Source: Mytilus trossulus (lineage: Eukaryota > Mollusca > Bivalvia > Mytilida > Mytilidae). From it: a DNA stretch of 64,000 nucleotides. A program made the translations under genes and the position numbers. Positions 23,801 to 34,559 of this stretch are shown piece after piece (position 1 is the first letter of the stretch; every line of letters begins with the position of its first letter). The stretch lies in assembly GCF_036588685.1 (NCBI RefSeq), contig NC_086382.1, forward strand, positions 5,059,001 to 5,123,000, written 5' to 3'. Under the pieces are notes generated by a model that was given only the letters and a program-made list of their open reading frames with translations, was not told the origin of the DNA and did no database searches.

Positions 23801-26800
23801 ATCCATTTATCAGACTATCTTGTACTTCTGGCTGGAACTTTTCAATGGATCTTTTTTTTTTATATCAGATTACAGTTTAAAGAAGGTAAAATAAGAACCA
23901 TAGATATAAAAGTCATGCTCAAAAGAGGGACGAAAGATACCAAAGGGACAGTCAAACTCGTAAATCTAAAACAAACTGACAACGCCATGGCTAAAAATGA
24001 AAAAGACAAACAGAAAAACAATAGTACACATGACACAACATAGAAACCCAAAGAATAAACAACACGAACCCCAAATGATATAAATTTGGGACATCGAAAT
24101 AGACTAAGTGTACTAATTATGAATTGTAAAATGAAGCAATTTTAAATAGTCGAATAATTTTGAAATAGTGTACAACACTTTCAGAACATGTACATGTATA
24201 TTTTGATACAGTTTTTCAGCTCATCAAAGATAAAGTATAAAGATATAAAATAGCCAGTAAAAATGGTTACCTATCATGGAAAATAGGTCAGAATGGTAAA
24301 CTGTCCCTTCATTTGAATGTTCATCCAGATTGTCGCTGTATAAAACTCTTGCTACCGCTAGCCCAAAATAAGCACCAAACGTGTGAATAAAAATGGATTC
24401 TCCAACATCAACTACCTGGACATTAATAACAAAATAAAGCATAATGAAATTATATGGTGTTGCTTAAAAGAAAAAATATCTACTATGTGTCCAATGTCAA
24501 GTACTCTCGCTAATGCTAGTTCAAAATTTGTTCCACGAACAGGCCCGTACATAATAGTTCCCTATCATATTTGCTGTTATTGTTGGTTGAGAGAACAACA
24601 TTTTTAATTTATTTCATTGATTTTTAAAATTTTGAACTTAAATATTATAAATGAGACACAGATTAAGTAAAATTCATTTTTTTAAATGGACATTAGCTAC
24701 GAGATATAAAAAAAACCTTAAAAGATGATTTATTTTTCAGTGTTCGTTCATTAATGAAAGTGATATAATGAAATAATAATTCGCTTTAAGAAGCCTATTT
24801 GGATCAATTTTGTCAAAATAAGCTTAGAAACACTACTGATCACTTATTCACTTGCAAATGAATGATTCGACCTTGTTGAATCCGTATTCCTGTGGCCTTC
24901 ACGGCAACCCCTTAGCTGGAGATGGAAATAGGCGTATTATAAAAATATGTTTACTTTTATGCAAAAATCCGCTTATAACGGGTGTATGCCAACTTATTTC
25001 CACAATGGTTAGCAAAAGGATGCGAGTTCTAGCAAACAACACGGGAATTGCTTGATATCACGTTACTTTACTTTTCTACAAACGCAATATTTCCGAAGAT
25101 CGCGAATAAATAGATATATCATGTGACCAAACATGTACGCATTCAACATTTTTTACGAAAACAAAAACAAAATATCATGCTTGACTACATTTGAACTTAC
25201 ATTTAAGAGTTGAAGGCCAATATGTTCATTGAGTTGTGACAATACAACTTCTATCACAGCCATTATAAGTAGTTGTAAAGCACTCGTTTTACCAAGAACA
25301 GCCCCAAAAGATATAAGGACCGTGGCTGCTGCAAAATCAGCCGTCAGCATACTGTAAGAATGATATACAAAATTAGTGCGGGGAGTTGTGTTCTGTAGTT
25401 GTCGTTTGTTGATGTATTTCATAGTTGTTTGTTGTTTCTCATTTTTTTTTAATATATATTAGACCTTTTCAATGTGACAGGCTCCGCGCCTGCTTGCATA
25501 AAATCCTGTTCCTCAGTGTTTTTACATTTACAAATTCATCAGATAAAGTCTTGTCATAAATAATCTGTTTTGCAACTTACTCACTTAGACCTATGCTGAA
25601 TTTTCCGCCTTGCAAGACGTTGCCATGAATAAAGCCTCTAACAATAAGGGCCCACTGGATAACAAATGACGCTAGGAGTAAGTTGATCCCGATTGCTGAA
25701 TAGCCATACCGCTTTAGGAACGTCATCAAAAACCCAAAACCAATAAATATCATTACATGCACATCCTGGAACACTGAAATAAAATTCAAACATAATCGAG
25801 AGTGTACAAAGAAGAATGAAGAAAGTGCTGTCCCAATGCTAGGTAGACCAAGCCTTACTGTTTCCTTTGTATATAACATAAAAGGCTATCGATTGATTGT
25901 TGATGTTTAACACCACTTGTAGCACTTTTGGCAGTTTTTATTGGTAGAGTAAATAAGAGTATCAGGAGAGAACCAATGACATAAAATTTTCGTTCAAGTT
26001 TTATTTTTTCTTATCAACATCGTTTTTCTTTTAAAAAATAATTTGCCAGTATATGCAGTAATTTGGATTGTATAGATAAGGTTAATCATATTCAAATGCT
26101 TAACATTTTCCGTTTGATTAGTGTTCGGTTTAGTTTAGTTTATTTTTTTCTTTTTTTTCCTCCTTTCTATTCGTCATATCTCTTTATAGTCAAACTTTAC
26201 AATATTGAAGTGAATTCAGGAATGCTTCTTAAATAAATGATCAGTTTTTCTGTGTTGCATTTTTATTTTTCCATACAAGACTTCAAATCGTTCTTATGTT
26301 GTACTGTTATACCACTGTCCTAGGTTAGGGGCGGGTTGGGATCCCGCTAACATGTTTAACCCCACCACATAATTTATGTATGTGCCTGTCCCAAGTACGA
26401 TGACCTATACTTGTTAATGTCTGTCATTTTGGTCTTTTTGGACAGTTGTCTCATTGGCAATCATACTACATCTTCTTTTTTTTATATTCAACCATGCGAT
26501 GTATATATCATATGTATAGACTAGGTATGCTTGACAATTTATGATTTTATTTGTGTAACTGAATTAATCTCTGTACTGAGATTGTGTATTCATTCATTTA
26601 TTATATAATAATCTATGTTGTTGATGTACCAAGCTAGGCCTACAGCCCATGTACGGGTACATAAGCAAGGGGTGTTCAATTGATGATTTTTTATATATAT
26701 AGGAAGATGGGATATGAGTTCCAATGAGACAACTCTCCATCCAAGTAACAATTTATAAAAGTCTTTTGTTTTAATTTTTTAAGTAAACTTTCTAAATGAC

Positions 26801-27322
26801 GTACAGAAAAGGGTAAGGTATAAAAAAAAAAAAGTGGTATGATTGCCAATGAGACAACTATCCAAAAAAGACCAAAATGACACAGGTATTAAAACAACTA
26901 TAGGTCACCGTACGGCCTTAGGTAGTTCATCTTTCTGACCTGGGCAGAGTTTTAAATTACAAAAAAGAAAATAATGTACAAAAGTACAGAATAAATGCCA
27001 ATAATTAAATATAGAAGACGAGAAGGCGAAACATAAAGAATTGAGAATAGTTGGGTGTGGAATTATGAGATAACAGAGAAAATGGTCTAAAATAAAATTT
27101 AAAAAAAAAGGAAAAGAGTCAGAAAGGAAAGACCCAACATACAGACCTTCATATTTGCCATAATTATCCTCCACACTTACTTGGGTACATTGTTGTGACA
27201 GGAGTTTTTCCACTTCTTGACTTTGCTTGTGCTGGTTCTTCATACTCAGCCAAAAGTCCAAAAATAGTCACAAATATAATTTGACAGGCTATCAATAAAA
27301 ATGAAAACTTTAATTTAGCCAT
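17838..27322 (-). CDS. Rh-type ammonia/ammonium channel (Rh50/RhBG/RhCG family), ten exons
   Basis: Ten minus-strand exons join in consistent phase: 27322-27181, 25773-25581, 25351-25201, 24415-24271, 23326-23163, 22336-22199, 22020-21887, 19541-19360, 18164-18011 and 17904-17868. All have GT/AG boundaries. The joined product is about 480 residues, the normal Rh length. It starts [10 protein letters not shown] and contains the hallmark [18 protein letters not shown]. It has an acidic residue and first pore histidine in [14 protein letters not shown] (D165, H173), [24 protein letters not shown] and the second pore histidine in [13 protein letters not shown] (H327). These twin histidines line the conduction path in the family, a plasma-membrane channel with 11-12 transmembrane helices moving NH3/NH4+. 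The 3' end is the least certain part: reading through the last donor gives nine codons and TGA at 17838-17840, but a further small exon is possible. Penelope fragments lie in the introns. Confidence 0.88.
18228..18271 (-). ncRNA. Hammerhead ribozyme in an Rh-gene intron, covarying stem I
   Basis: The minus strand reads GCATCA, CTGATGA, stem-loop II, GAAA, CGCGCG, TC, TGGTGT. Stem I pairs fully. Relative to the 45186 copy one G-C pair has become A-T on both strands, a compensatory change. Stem II has one mismatch (GTG facing GAC). It lies in the intron between the exons ending 19360 and starting 18164, in the sense orientation of the Rh transcript. Confidence 0.65.
18415..18845. repeat. Degenerate ~41-bp minisatellite in an Rh intron
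   Basis: About ten imperfect units share 'cctcctgaaggccaaaatata' variants. Overlapping open frames on both strands here come from the repeat and are not genes. Confidence 0.75.
19077..19235. repeat. Dispersed repeat 'ttgagaat..gacaacaacccgacc' family, copy 1
   Basis: Related copies are at 28503-28660, 47127-47270 and, in reverse, 63166-63243. All share the order 'gagaatgg', 'gacaacaaccc', 'acagcagaagg' and 'cacccggaagcg'. It is non-coding. Confidence 0.65.
19827..19866 (+). ncRNA. Hammerhead-like relic
   Basis: GCGTCA, TTGATGA, a perfect 3-bp stem II, then GAAA are present. The core C is mutated and stem III is lost, so this is a dead copy of the family. It lies in the Rh intron in antisense orientation. 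Confidence 0.4.
20140..20420. repeat. Dispersed mussel repeat in an Rh intron
   Basis: Phrases such as 'gaccttgacc', 'catggatcattta' and 'agcaggcgagc' mark a dispersed repeat related to 15410-15600. It is non-coding. Confidence 0.4.
20607..21706 (+). pseudogene. Penelope-like element remnant (reverse transcriptase and 3' tail)
   Basis: Broken frames encode Penelope reverse-transcriptase motifs: [18 protein letters not shown] (20770-20830), then [11 protein letters not shown] (about 20915-20950) and [13 protein letters not shown] (about 21100-21140). Several stops and at least one frameshift separate them. The 3' tail (21470-21700) includes 'ggtggagcaggatctgctta', also seen near 28410 and, reversed, near 46210. 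The element sits in the Rh intron between 19541 and 21887, antisense to the gene. Confidence 0.8.
23889..24085 (-). repeat. Penelope-like element 3'-tail fragment in an Rh intron
   Basis: This is the reverse complement of the tail at 21560-21700 ('gagggacgaaagatacca' and 'acaatagtacacatgacac'). Another copy is at 46012-46140. It is short and non-coding. Confidence 0.7.
26335..26490 (+). repeat. Common mussel repeat tail
   Basis: The block runs from 'gggttgggatcccgctaaca' through 'cctgtcccaagta' to 'gttgtctcattggcaatca'. Its first half resembles the LINE/Penelope tail at 31900-31960. It lies in the first intron of the Rh gene. Confidence 0.6.
26821..26940 (-). repeat. Common mussel repeat tail, inverted copy
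   Basis: 'ggtatgattgccaatgagac' through 'gtcaccgtacggcctta' is the reverse complement of the tail family seen at 11985-12085 and 52700-52800. Confidence 0.65.
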
Positions 27323-28079
27323 GCTAATAGTTTTGTTCTTCTTCTTTTATTCCACAGAAGACGAGTACATAAACAAAAGCAATTCAGAAGATACAAAACC
27401 CGCGACAAGAATGTTCTTCCCTACAGCTTCAAATAAAGTACAAAGACCTGTAATATTTCCCTGGTCCTTGAAATGGCTTTAAAGCAACAATAAAAAATAA
27501 TCCAACACTTTTGGTGATAAAGATCAGATATGGGTTTATCGTCACGCTTCTGTGCCTTATATATGTCAATAATGTTAATATCAACAACTAATAATGCACT
27601 GTGACCTTACTATCTATGACATATATGAGATAGTTGTTTAACTGGACCAACAGGTATATCATAACAGTTACACTGACATGGTTTTATACAGTTTGCAGGT
27701 CAGATAATTACTGATTGATATGTTTGTTTAACGTCGAGTAGCAAATATTTCATACATGTAAAGGTCTTTCATGCTAAAAGGAAAATTTAGAACAAATATT
27801 CTAAAAATCCTTTTTGGACGAGCATATTTTTTTCACGTTTAAGTATTTTCTATTGCTTGATTATACTCGATGAAAAGCAGCAATGAAAAAGTTGCGCCTA
27901 AAATGGAATCATGCATTTCTTGTGCTTACTTCTGCTTGAGCAACTGTATTCAACCAGCGACTATGACTTCACCACATACGCTACCTTCCAGTAGTAGCAC
28001 TCACATTTTGACTCTGTTTTGATACTATGTACCTCCTTGATATAATGTAGGTAAAATTATATGTTTTAACCACTTTTGA
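27323..28079. promoter_or_regulatory. Upstream region of the Rh gene (no core promoter identified)
   Basis: This is the only sequence between the Rh start codon and the next repeat, so the promoter and 5' UTR should lie here or beyond. I see no convincing TATA/initiator pair and no coding frame. Confidence 0.25.
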
Positions 28080-28500
28080 ATATAAAATATTGATTGCTTT
28101 TACCGCCACTTTAAACAGTGTTGTGCTAATTCGTGACGGTCAGTTTTTATTGGAGGTTAAAGCTGAAGTGGACGAAGAGAACCACCGTCATTCGGTAAGA
28201 AAACTGACAAACCTAATCATTAAGAAAGCTATTAAACTATTGATCCTTCGTTTTACGGACGCCATTCGTGACAAGTTGGTTGACCGTTATTAAATATCCG
28301 TTTCATCGATGATATTGAATGTGTTCTTCATGTCGTTGATTGATTCCTATCCCCTATTCCCGAATTATACTTATAACCAGGTGTCTACTAAAATATGCAA
28401 CACAACGGGAGCCACATATGGAACAGGATCTGCTTGCCCTTCTGGAGTACCTGAAATCGACACCAGTTTTTGGTGGGGGTTCCTGTTGATAATCTTTAAA
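28080..28500 (+). pseudogene. Penelope-like element 3' fragment
   Basis: Broken frames (for example SVVLIRDGQFLLEVKAEVDE) and the tail 'acaggatctgcttgccctt' match the post-RT part of the Penelope remnant at 20607-21706. The frame is broken by stops, so no product is expected. Confidence 0.6.
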
Positions 28501-28502
28501 TA

Positions 28503-28660
28503 AAATTGAGAATGGAAATAGGGAATGTGTAAAAGAGACAACCACCCGACCAAATAAGAAAACAACAGCAGAAGGTCACCAACAGGTCTTCAATGTAGCG
28601 AGAAATTCCCGCACCCGGAAGCGTCCTTCAACTGGCCCCTTAACAAATATATACTAGTTC
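28503..28660. repeat. Dispersed repeat, copy 2 of the 19077 family
   Basis: Phrases 'gagacaaccacccgacc' and 'cacccggaagcgtccttca' match the 19077 and 47127 copies. It directly follows the Penelope fragment. Confidence 0.65.
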
Positions 28661-29225
28661 AGTCATAGTTTTCTATGTTGTTTTTTTGTGTACTTTTGTC
28701 TGTCTGATGGTCTTTTTCTTTATACCAATGAAGTTGTCAGGTTTTTTTTCGACTTATGAAATTGAATGTCACTCTGGTGTCTTTCACTTTTCTTTTAGAA
28801 TTAGAGTCAAGTGCACCTGTCCCTTGCAGGATTCGAATTTACAACATCAGTGTTGACTGGCCAGTCATACAGTATTTCCACTTCATCGATTTTTGATTTA
28901 AACGAAACTGCTCACTAACATTGGGGCCCTTACATAGACCACAGTTATAATGATTTACAAAGCTATGTATTGTAAACATATATACTGCAAGCAATAATTA
29001 TTCAAGTACTTATTCGTTAGTAAATCTGTTTGTTTTTTATAAGTACAATATACATTAAATAACTGGGAATCTTCAAAACTAAACTATGAACGAAGAGGGT
29101 CGGCGGCGACCGCTTGTAAACACGTTTGAAAGCGCAACATTCTGTATGTTCCTGTGTGGAAGGAGCTAGAAATTGTAGCGTCGTTTGTTGCTTTGTCACA
29201 TATTTGATCTTGTCTGTTACTTTGT

Positions 29226-29342
29226 ACAACAAATGGAAGTTTTTAACGACCTTGGCTGGCTATACAGCCCTTGCACATTTTGAGAAAAACAATCGGGCTA
29301 GATCTTTAATAAAAGGTGTGATTTTTTTTATTACTTTATTGA
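29226..29342 (+). repeat. Repeat shared with 39799 and 40445, 5' of the LINE
   Basis: The run 'atggaagttttta' followed by 'gaccttggctggctatacag' recurs near 39800 and 40450. Here it precedes the LINE PHD-finger frame and may be its 5' UTR. Confidence 0.4.
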
Positions 29343-29714
29343 AGATGGAATGATTTTCCAATAATACAACTGCAAAATAGAGGCGATAATGGGGCACTAG
29401 ACACAATCTCAAACCATGATACAGATGCCGCTACTGCAATTCCAATTACTCCCTCTCAGATCTATCCATCTTGTCCTGCATGTTCCGGGAACATAGGCGA
29501 TTATGATTTCATTATTTGTGCTGTATGCGACGAAAAATTTCATTTTCAATGCCAAAACATCACATCCGATTTTTGCAAATCAATGAGCTTCGACGAATTA
29601 GAAAGTTTTCAATGTATGCAATGTAACGTCTCAATAAAAGACCTATCAATTTGTGAACTGGAGTCAGTTAATCAAATTACTGAACAAAGTACTAACTCTT
29701 TAAACTCACCTTAG
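29343..29714 (+). pseudogene. LINE ORF1, N-terminal PHD-type zinc finger
   Basis: An open frame of about 123 codons has paired cysteines in PSCPACSG and IICAVCDEKFHFQC and closes with CMQC. This C4-H-C3 arrangement fits a PHD finger. Bivalve LINEs often carry such a finger at the start of ORF1. The frame has no obvious starting Met and ends at TAG 29712-29714, where Penelope-associated sequence begins. The rest of ORF1 appears to resume near 32770. Confidence 0.6.
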
Positions 29715-30325
29715 CACATACTTACAACTTCTCGTCCAATCAAATTGCTTGAATTTGCTTTCTAATTTTCATAGTACATACTTGTTCCGTGTACTAAGTA
29801 ACTAGGCATGAATGACCACAAGGGTGAGATTTCATTGTATTGTAATCAAGATATTTGAAGAAAAATTGCTACTGGCTACTTTGAAATGAATTCTGTGTTC
29901 CAAATTAACTAAATAGTTAGTAAAAATTAACTAAATAGTTAGTAATTAGTTTTCAAACAGATTTTTAACATCCTACTAATTCATCTTTTGATCTAAATTT
30001 TGTTTTGACAATTAAAAAAGTTTCTTTCATTAAAATAACGAGTAAAAATTATGGTGCTTTATACCTTGATTAAAGTACAACTCAATCTAAAATTTGTAAT
30101 CCTTTATCTTCCATGTAATTACCATGATTACTTTGTACACAAAAAGAGTCAACCATAAATCTTTTGAAGGGAAATTATTAATAAAAGCAATTTGATATAT
30201 TTAGTCATAAATTGGTCGATAATTGGTTGCTTAATGTCCAGTGACAAATATTTCATGCATCGTATAAATTATACACTTGCTGATCTGTTATCTATAATAA
30301 AGAATAATGGCAGACATCAAGTATT

Positions 30326-31186
30326 ATGCAAACTGGGTTAAACTTTCTGCTTGATAACATTTATGTACGTTTCGGCGATAAAGTGTATAGTCAGGTAGTA
30401 GGTATTCCTATGGACACCAAGTGTGCCCCTTTAATAGCAGATTTATTTCTATATTGCTATGAATCTCAGTTTATGACCAAACTCAGTAAAGACCCATCAT
30501 TGTTACATTTGGTTGATACATTCAAAAATACCTACCGTTATCTGGATGATATTTTTTCGTTGAATAATCCAGAGTTCTCTAAATATACCTCAGAAAACCC
30601 AAACGAACTTACTTTAACTAAATCTAACATAAACAGCAGCAGTTGTCCTTTTCTAGATTTAGACATTTCAATTTCAAACGGGAAACTTCACACTAAAATT
30701 TACGACAAGAGAGACGATTTTTCATTTCCTATTGTTAATTTTCCTTTTTTAGACGGCGATGTGCCTTTGGCTCCATCATACGGTGTTTATATATCGCAAC
30801 TCGTTCGGTTTGCCCGTGTGTGTTCTGATGTCATAGATTTTAACGAACGTAATCAATGCATCACTGGTAAATTGTTGTGTCAGGGATTTCGATACCATAA
30901 ATTACTTGAAACTTTTACTAAATTCTTTCATAGATACAAAGATTTGATTAGTAAATTTGGCTATACCTGTAGAAAGCTTATCAAAAATGGTATTTTACAT
31001 CCTAAATTTTATGGTAATATTGTACTTAAAGCGAGGAAATCACTATGTGATCCTTGTAAACTCATCGAACCTTTAAACAAACTTATAAGTAAGGGTTATC
31101 GTACCAATATTGTAATTAGATTTCTGAATATAGTTCACATTGGCACTAATATTGATTTTGTTATTAGCAAATTAAAACATAACTAA
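30326..31186 (+). CDS. Penelope-like reverse transcriptase, 5'-truncated
   Basis: This 286-codon frame carries Penelope RT motifs: VVGIPMDTKCAPLIADLFLY (about residues 24-43), the catalytic YRYLDDIFSLNN (about 71-82), CPFLDLDISI (about 109-118) and [16 protein letters not shown] (about 131-146). The frame is intact from there to its stop. A Gly-to-Asp change (GIPMD for GIPMG) precedes the catalytic motif. The N-terminal fingers are missing and no GIY-YIG endonuclease follows. It could belong to an endonuclease-lacking Penelope lineage, or simply be truncated. Confidence 0.8.
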   Translation: MQTGLNFLLDNIYVRFGDKVYSQVVGIPMDTKCAPLIADLFLYCYESQFMTKLSKDPSLLHLVDTFKNTYRYLDDIFSLNNPEFSKYTSENPNELTLTKSNINSSSCPFLDLDISISNGKLHTKIYDKRDDFSFPIVNFPFLDGDVPLAPSYGVYISQLVRFARVCSDVIDFNERNQCITGKLLCQGFRYHKLLETFTKFFHRYKDLISKFGYTCRKLIKNGILHPKFYGNIVLKARKSLCDPCKLIEPLNKLISKGYRTNIVIRFLNIVHIGTNIDFVISKLKHN

Positions 31187-31751
31187 ATTTCATTATCTTT
31201 TGAGGCGAGATGTATAGAGACACAGACACGTTAAATTTTATTTCTATAGAAGTCGCTCTTCACTATACTACTACCTGTCGATACATTTATTTTTGGCATT
31301 GCACAAGTCATGTCTTCTTTGACTATTAATGACGTTAAAATACTAAATCCCTGTGATGTGTTTTAGTCGATTTTAGTCTCTGATGCATGATTTTTTACTA
31401 TTAATTGGTTTTGGCTTTTAACTAGCTGTCAGTAACTGCGAGTACTCTCAAATCGTATTTTCTTGTTAATTCGACCTGTTGATACTGTTTATAATGCTTT
31501 TTTGTTATTTTGTATTTATATGGATCTTGTCTGTACACCAGCTTTAATTATTTGTAATATCTTCAATTTTTCACTTATTCTTACAACATTTGTATAAACT
31601 TCAAGATTATAAAAAAACGTTTTTTTTTCTAAAGTGAACATTGATTGGTTAAATATTTCTCAGTGATGTCCTGTGTTTGAATTTGTTTGTTAGCTTTTTG
31701 GTCATGAATGTTTGTCTCTAATATTTAATTAACTGTGCATTTGTATTCAGA

Positions 31752-32207
31752 TATCGCAGATCAAATTTATTCGTTCATTGTGTAATCATACGTTTTTTTA
31801 TTGAGTTAAGCCTGCCAATTGATATTTTATCGTATGTTTTTCTATGTTGTGATGTTATGCTATTGTTTCAGAAAAAAGGAGAAGGTTTGGATCCATTAAA
31901 ACGTTTAATCCCGCTGCAAATGTTTGCACCTGTCCTAAGTCAGGAATCTGATGTACAGTAGTTGTCGTTTGTTTATGTAATATATACGTGTTTTTCGTTT
32001 CTCGTTTTGTTTATATAGATTAGACCGTTGGTTTTCCCGTATGAATGGTTTTACACTAGTAATTTTGGGGCCCTTTATAGCTTGTTGTTCGGTGTGAGCC
32101 AAGGCTCCGTCTCGAAGGCCGTACTTTAACCTATAATGGTTTACTTTTTAAATTGTTATTTGGATGGAGAGTTGTCTCATTGGCACTCACACCACATCTT
32201 CCTATAT
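31752..32207 (+). repeat. 3' tail, copy 1 (after the Penelope RT)
   Basis: This is nearly identical to 37982-38418: 'cattgtgtaatcatacg', 'aacgtttaatcccgctgcaa', 'cctgtcctaagtcaggaatc' and the ending 'cacaccacatcttcctatat'. It lies about 570 bp after the Penelope RT stop. Confidence 0.85.
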
Positions 32208-32689
32208 CTATATAAACTATTTACTAGACTACCTATGGGTAAAAACCAGGGGCAGATCCAGCCATTTTTAAAAGGTGTTTCAACCAAAGATGCGGGAGGG
32301 GGCTCCAACTGTTTGTACTCATTCAAAAGCATTTTCAAGATAGTTTTAGGTTTTAAGTGAAATTAAAAAAATGTTTCAAGAATGTAAAGCTTTCACTGCA
32401 ATTTAAGAATTGTCTGCTCTTGGTCAATTCATTTTGTCATCATTCCATGTAAATAAGTACATGAATAGTAAAACAACTCTTTATATCAATAAATATACTT
32501 ACACCAGCAGCTACCTTCATTACATTCTAAAGTCAATGGCCTTTTGAAATCCCATTTTCACAATGATATTATAGTGAGTAGATTTACAAAACTATGTAAA
32601 TGAGCTATATCCAGTCAGCCAAAACATATCAATAGACTAATTACAGGATTACTCAAGTTGTAAATATGTGCTAAATTGGATATTGAATA

Positions 32690-32763
32690 GAAAGGTAGAT
32701 ACTATGAAAATAAGAGCTTGTGGCAAAGCCCCGCACTCTAATTTTCATAGTATATACCTTTCT
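32690..32763. repeat. 27-bp-stem hairpin
   Basis: 'gaaaggtagatactatgaaa' pairs with the downstream 'catagtatatacctttc'. The loop of about 17 nt contains 'tggcaaagccccgc'. It marks the right edge of the Penelope-containing block. It has no tRNA features. Confidence 0.65.
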
Positions 32764-32769
32764 ATACAA

Positions 32770-34448
32770 TAACCGAGACTGAAACCATAGTAAAAACTGT
32801 TCATAATAACAATGAACCTGTTGAACTATCACTTGGAACTGGTTCATCTGATCACATCTCTATATCCAACCCTCAAGACCACTTGCATTTAAATATGCAA
32901 AGTATCAAACAACCTGTAAACGTAATAGCTCCTGACAACATAACACCAAGCTCTCAGACCCGCTTAGATTAAGCAGACACCACCAACAAGCATACTAAAC
33001 AAGCGGCACCAAAGAAACAAAAGAACGTAAAGCAAGAAGATCTTAAGTCTAAGCTTGCTGTAGCTGAAGCTCATATTGCAGCTCTAGAAAATACAGTTCT
33101 AGATAACATTAACACAATAAGGAACTTGAAACTTGCTCAGTTGGGTCATAATGGTAGTAGTCAGAATAGAGTAGACTATCTCAGCTCAAACCCTAATGTG
33201 TTGACCACAAACTCTACTATTCACATTGTACACAACTTGATAACAGGGTTAAAGAACTAGAACGAGAAATGACCAATCTCAGATTAATAAACTTGGAAAA
33301 TCAAATGATAACGCTCAGAAATCAAAGTCAAAATAATTTCAACACACAAGGTCCTGTACATATGGTTCCACCACAACCTATCTTTCATGGTACTCAGACA
33401 GCAACACCAAATCAACGGATGCAACAAGCGCAACCTCACCCATTTTTCCAACATGGTGTACCTGCTCCACCACCGTATATGTATAGACAATTAGATAGAA
33501 TACCAGAAACCTCAAGACAAGTTCAGAGACCTAATATTAATCAGCAAGTTCAACAGGCTCAAATGTTCAATCCTTTATCAAGTGAATTTGTAAATCAGTT
33601 ACCGACCACTGATAGTAATAAATGTATTGCTGTCGACCAATCATTGTCTCAACACATTTTGTTTAACCAATCATACAGGAATCAAGGAAAAGACAATGGG
33701 GAATCAAACATGAAATTAGCTCAGAGACTTAATACTAATCAGCAAGCACAACAGGCTAGAATGTTCAATCCACTATCTAGAGAACTTGTTACTAGTTAAC
33801 AAAACTCTGATAGTAATAACTGTATTGCTGTCGACCAAACTTTGTCTCAACAAATTTTGTTTAACCAATCACACATGAACCAAGGAAAAGGCAATGGTGA
33901 ATCAAACATGAAATTAGCCCAGCGAACTCATATTGATTAGCAAATTCAACAGGCTCAAATGTTCAATCCTCTACCAAGTAAAGTTCGTACTAATTTACAG
34001 ACCTCTGATAGTAATAACTGCATTGCTGTCGACCAAACATCGTCTCAACAAATTTTGTACAGGAATCAATGAAAAGGCAATGGGGAATCAAATATGAAAT
34101 TCAAAGTTACTGAAGATAAAAGTAACACACTCAGCAATGATAGTAAAAACAGTTTTGCTGTCAGTGAAGACTTGAAAATTAATGTTCATGAAGATAAATA
34201 TAACACATTGGACAAAAATAGTAAAAACAGTTTTGCTGTACGCATAGAAAAAGCTATGGAGAAAGCACCAAATAGTTCTATACAGGATCGTCACTCTAGA
34301 TTTACAAAATTGCCGCACGATTCTCATCAAAAGTTCATACCATTAATCGACTCATCTGCTACTACTAATAGTAAAAACTGTTTTGCTGTTAAACATATGA
34401 AGAAAATGAAGATTTCAGACAATTATCCCAAGGCTGTTCAACCGCATT
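32770..34448 (+). pseudogene. LINE ORF1, coiled-coil and 66-residue repeat region
   Basis: This resumes the ORF1 frame interrupted at 29714. There is an early stop near 32970 and further stops or frameshifts. A predicted coiled coil includes LKSKLAVAEAHIAALENTV (about 33045-33105). Next come Gln/Asn/Pro-rich sequence and a 198-bp (66-codon) tandem repeat starting at 33533, 33731 and 33929, with NQQ-QQA-MFNPLS as the signature. Short repeats of the form NSKNSFAV follow (34140-34390). In LINEs ORF1 products bind the element RNA. This copy is not expected to make a full product. Confidence 0.6.
33533..34100 (+). repeat. 198-bp in-frame tandem repeat within LINE ORF1
   Basis: Three units start at 33533, 33731 and 33929. 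The exact 198-bp period is a multiple of three, so the repeat arose or was kept as protein sequence. The second unit ends in a stop and the third has an internal stop, showing later decay. Confidence 0.8.
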
Positions 34449-34559
34449 AAATCATTCTGTTCCCAGTGCGCTAAAAAATGAAACCTCTTTTTTAGACAAA
34501 GGACAAATCATTCTCCCAGATCCAGATATAGCGCTCCCCTGTGAATCGAATGATGTAAT

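Larger units (their letters stand above)
29715..32765 (+). mobile_element. Penelope-like element (and associated repeats) inserted in a LINE
   Basis: The block splits LINE ORF1. It contains non-coding sequence (29715-30300), a 5'-truncated Penelope reverse transcriptase (30326-31186), a long AT-rich 3' region, a tail of about 440 bp shared with the LINE (31752-32207) and a further repeat segment (32213-32690). 'ctaattttcatagta' occurs near both ends, at 29762 and 32740. I could not define an exact target duplication, so the limits are approximate and more than one insertion may be involved. Confidence 0.55.

Noticed and set aside
32240..32300. Left end of another DNA transposon ('aggggcagatccagcc')
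   Set aside because: It resembles known element termini but I found no matching inverted end or target duplication.
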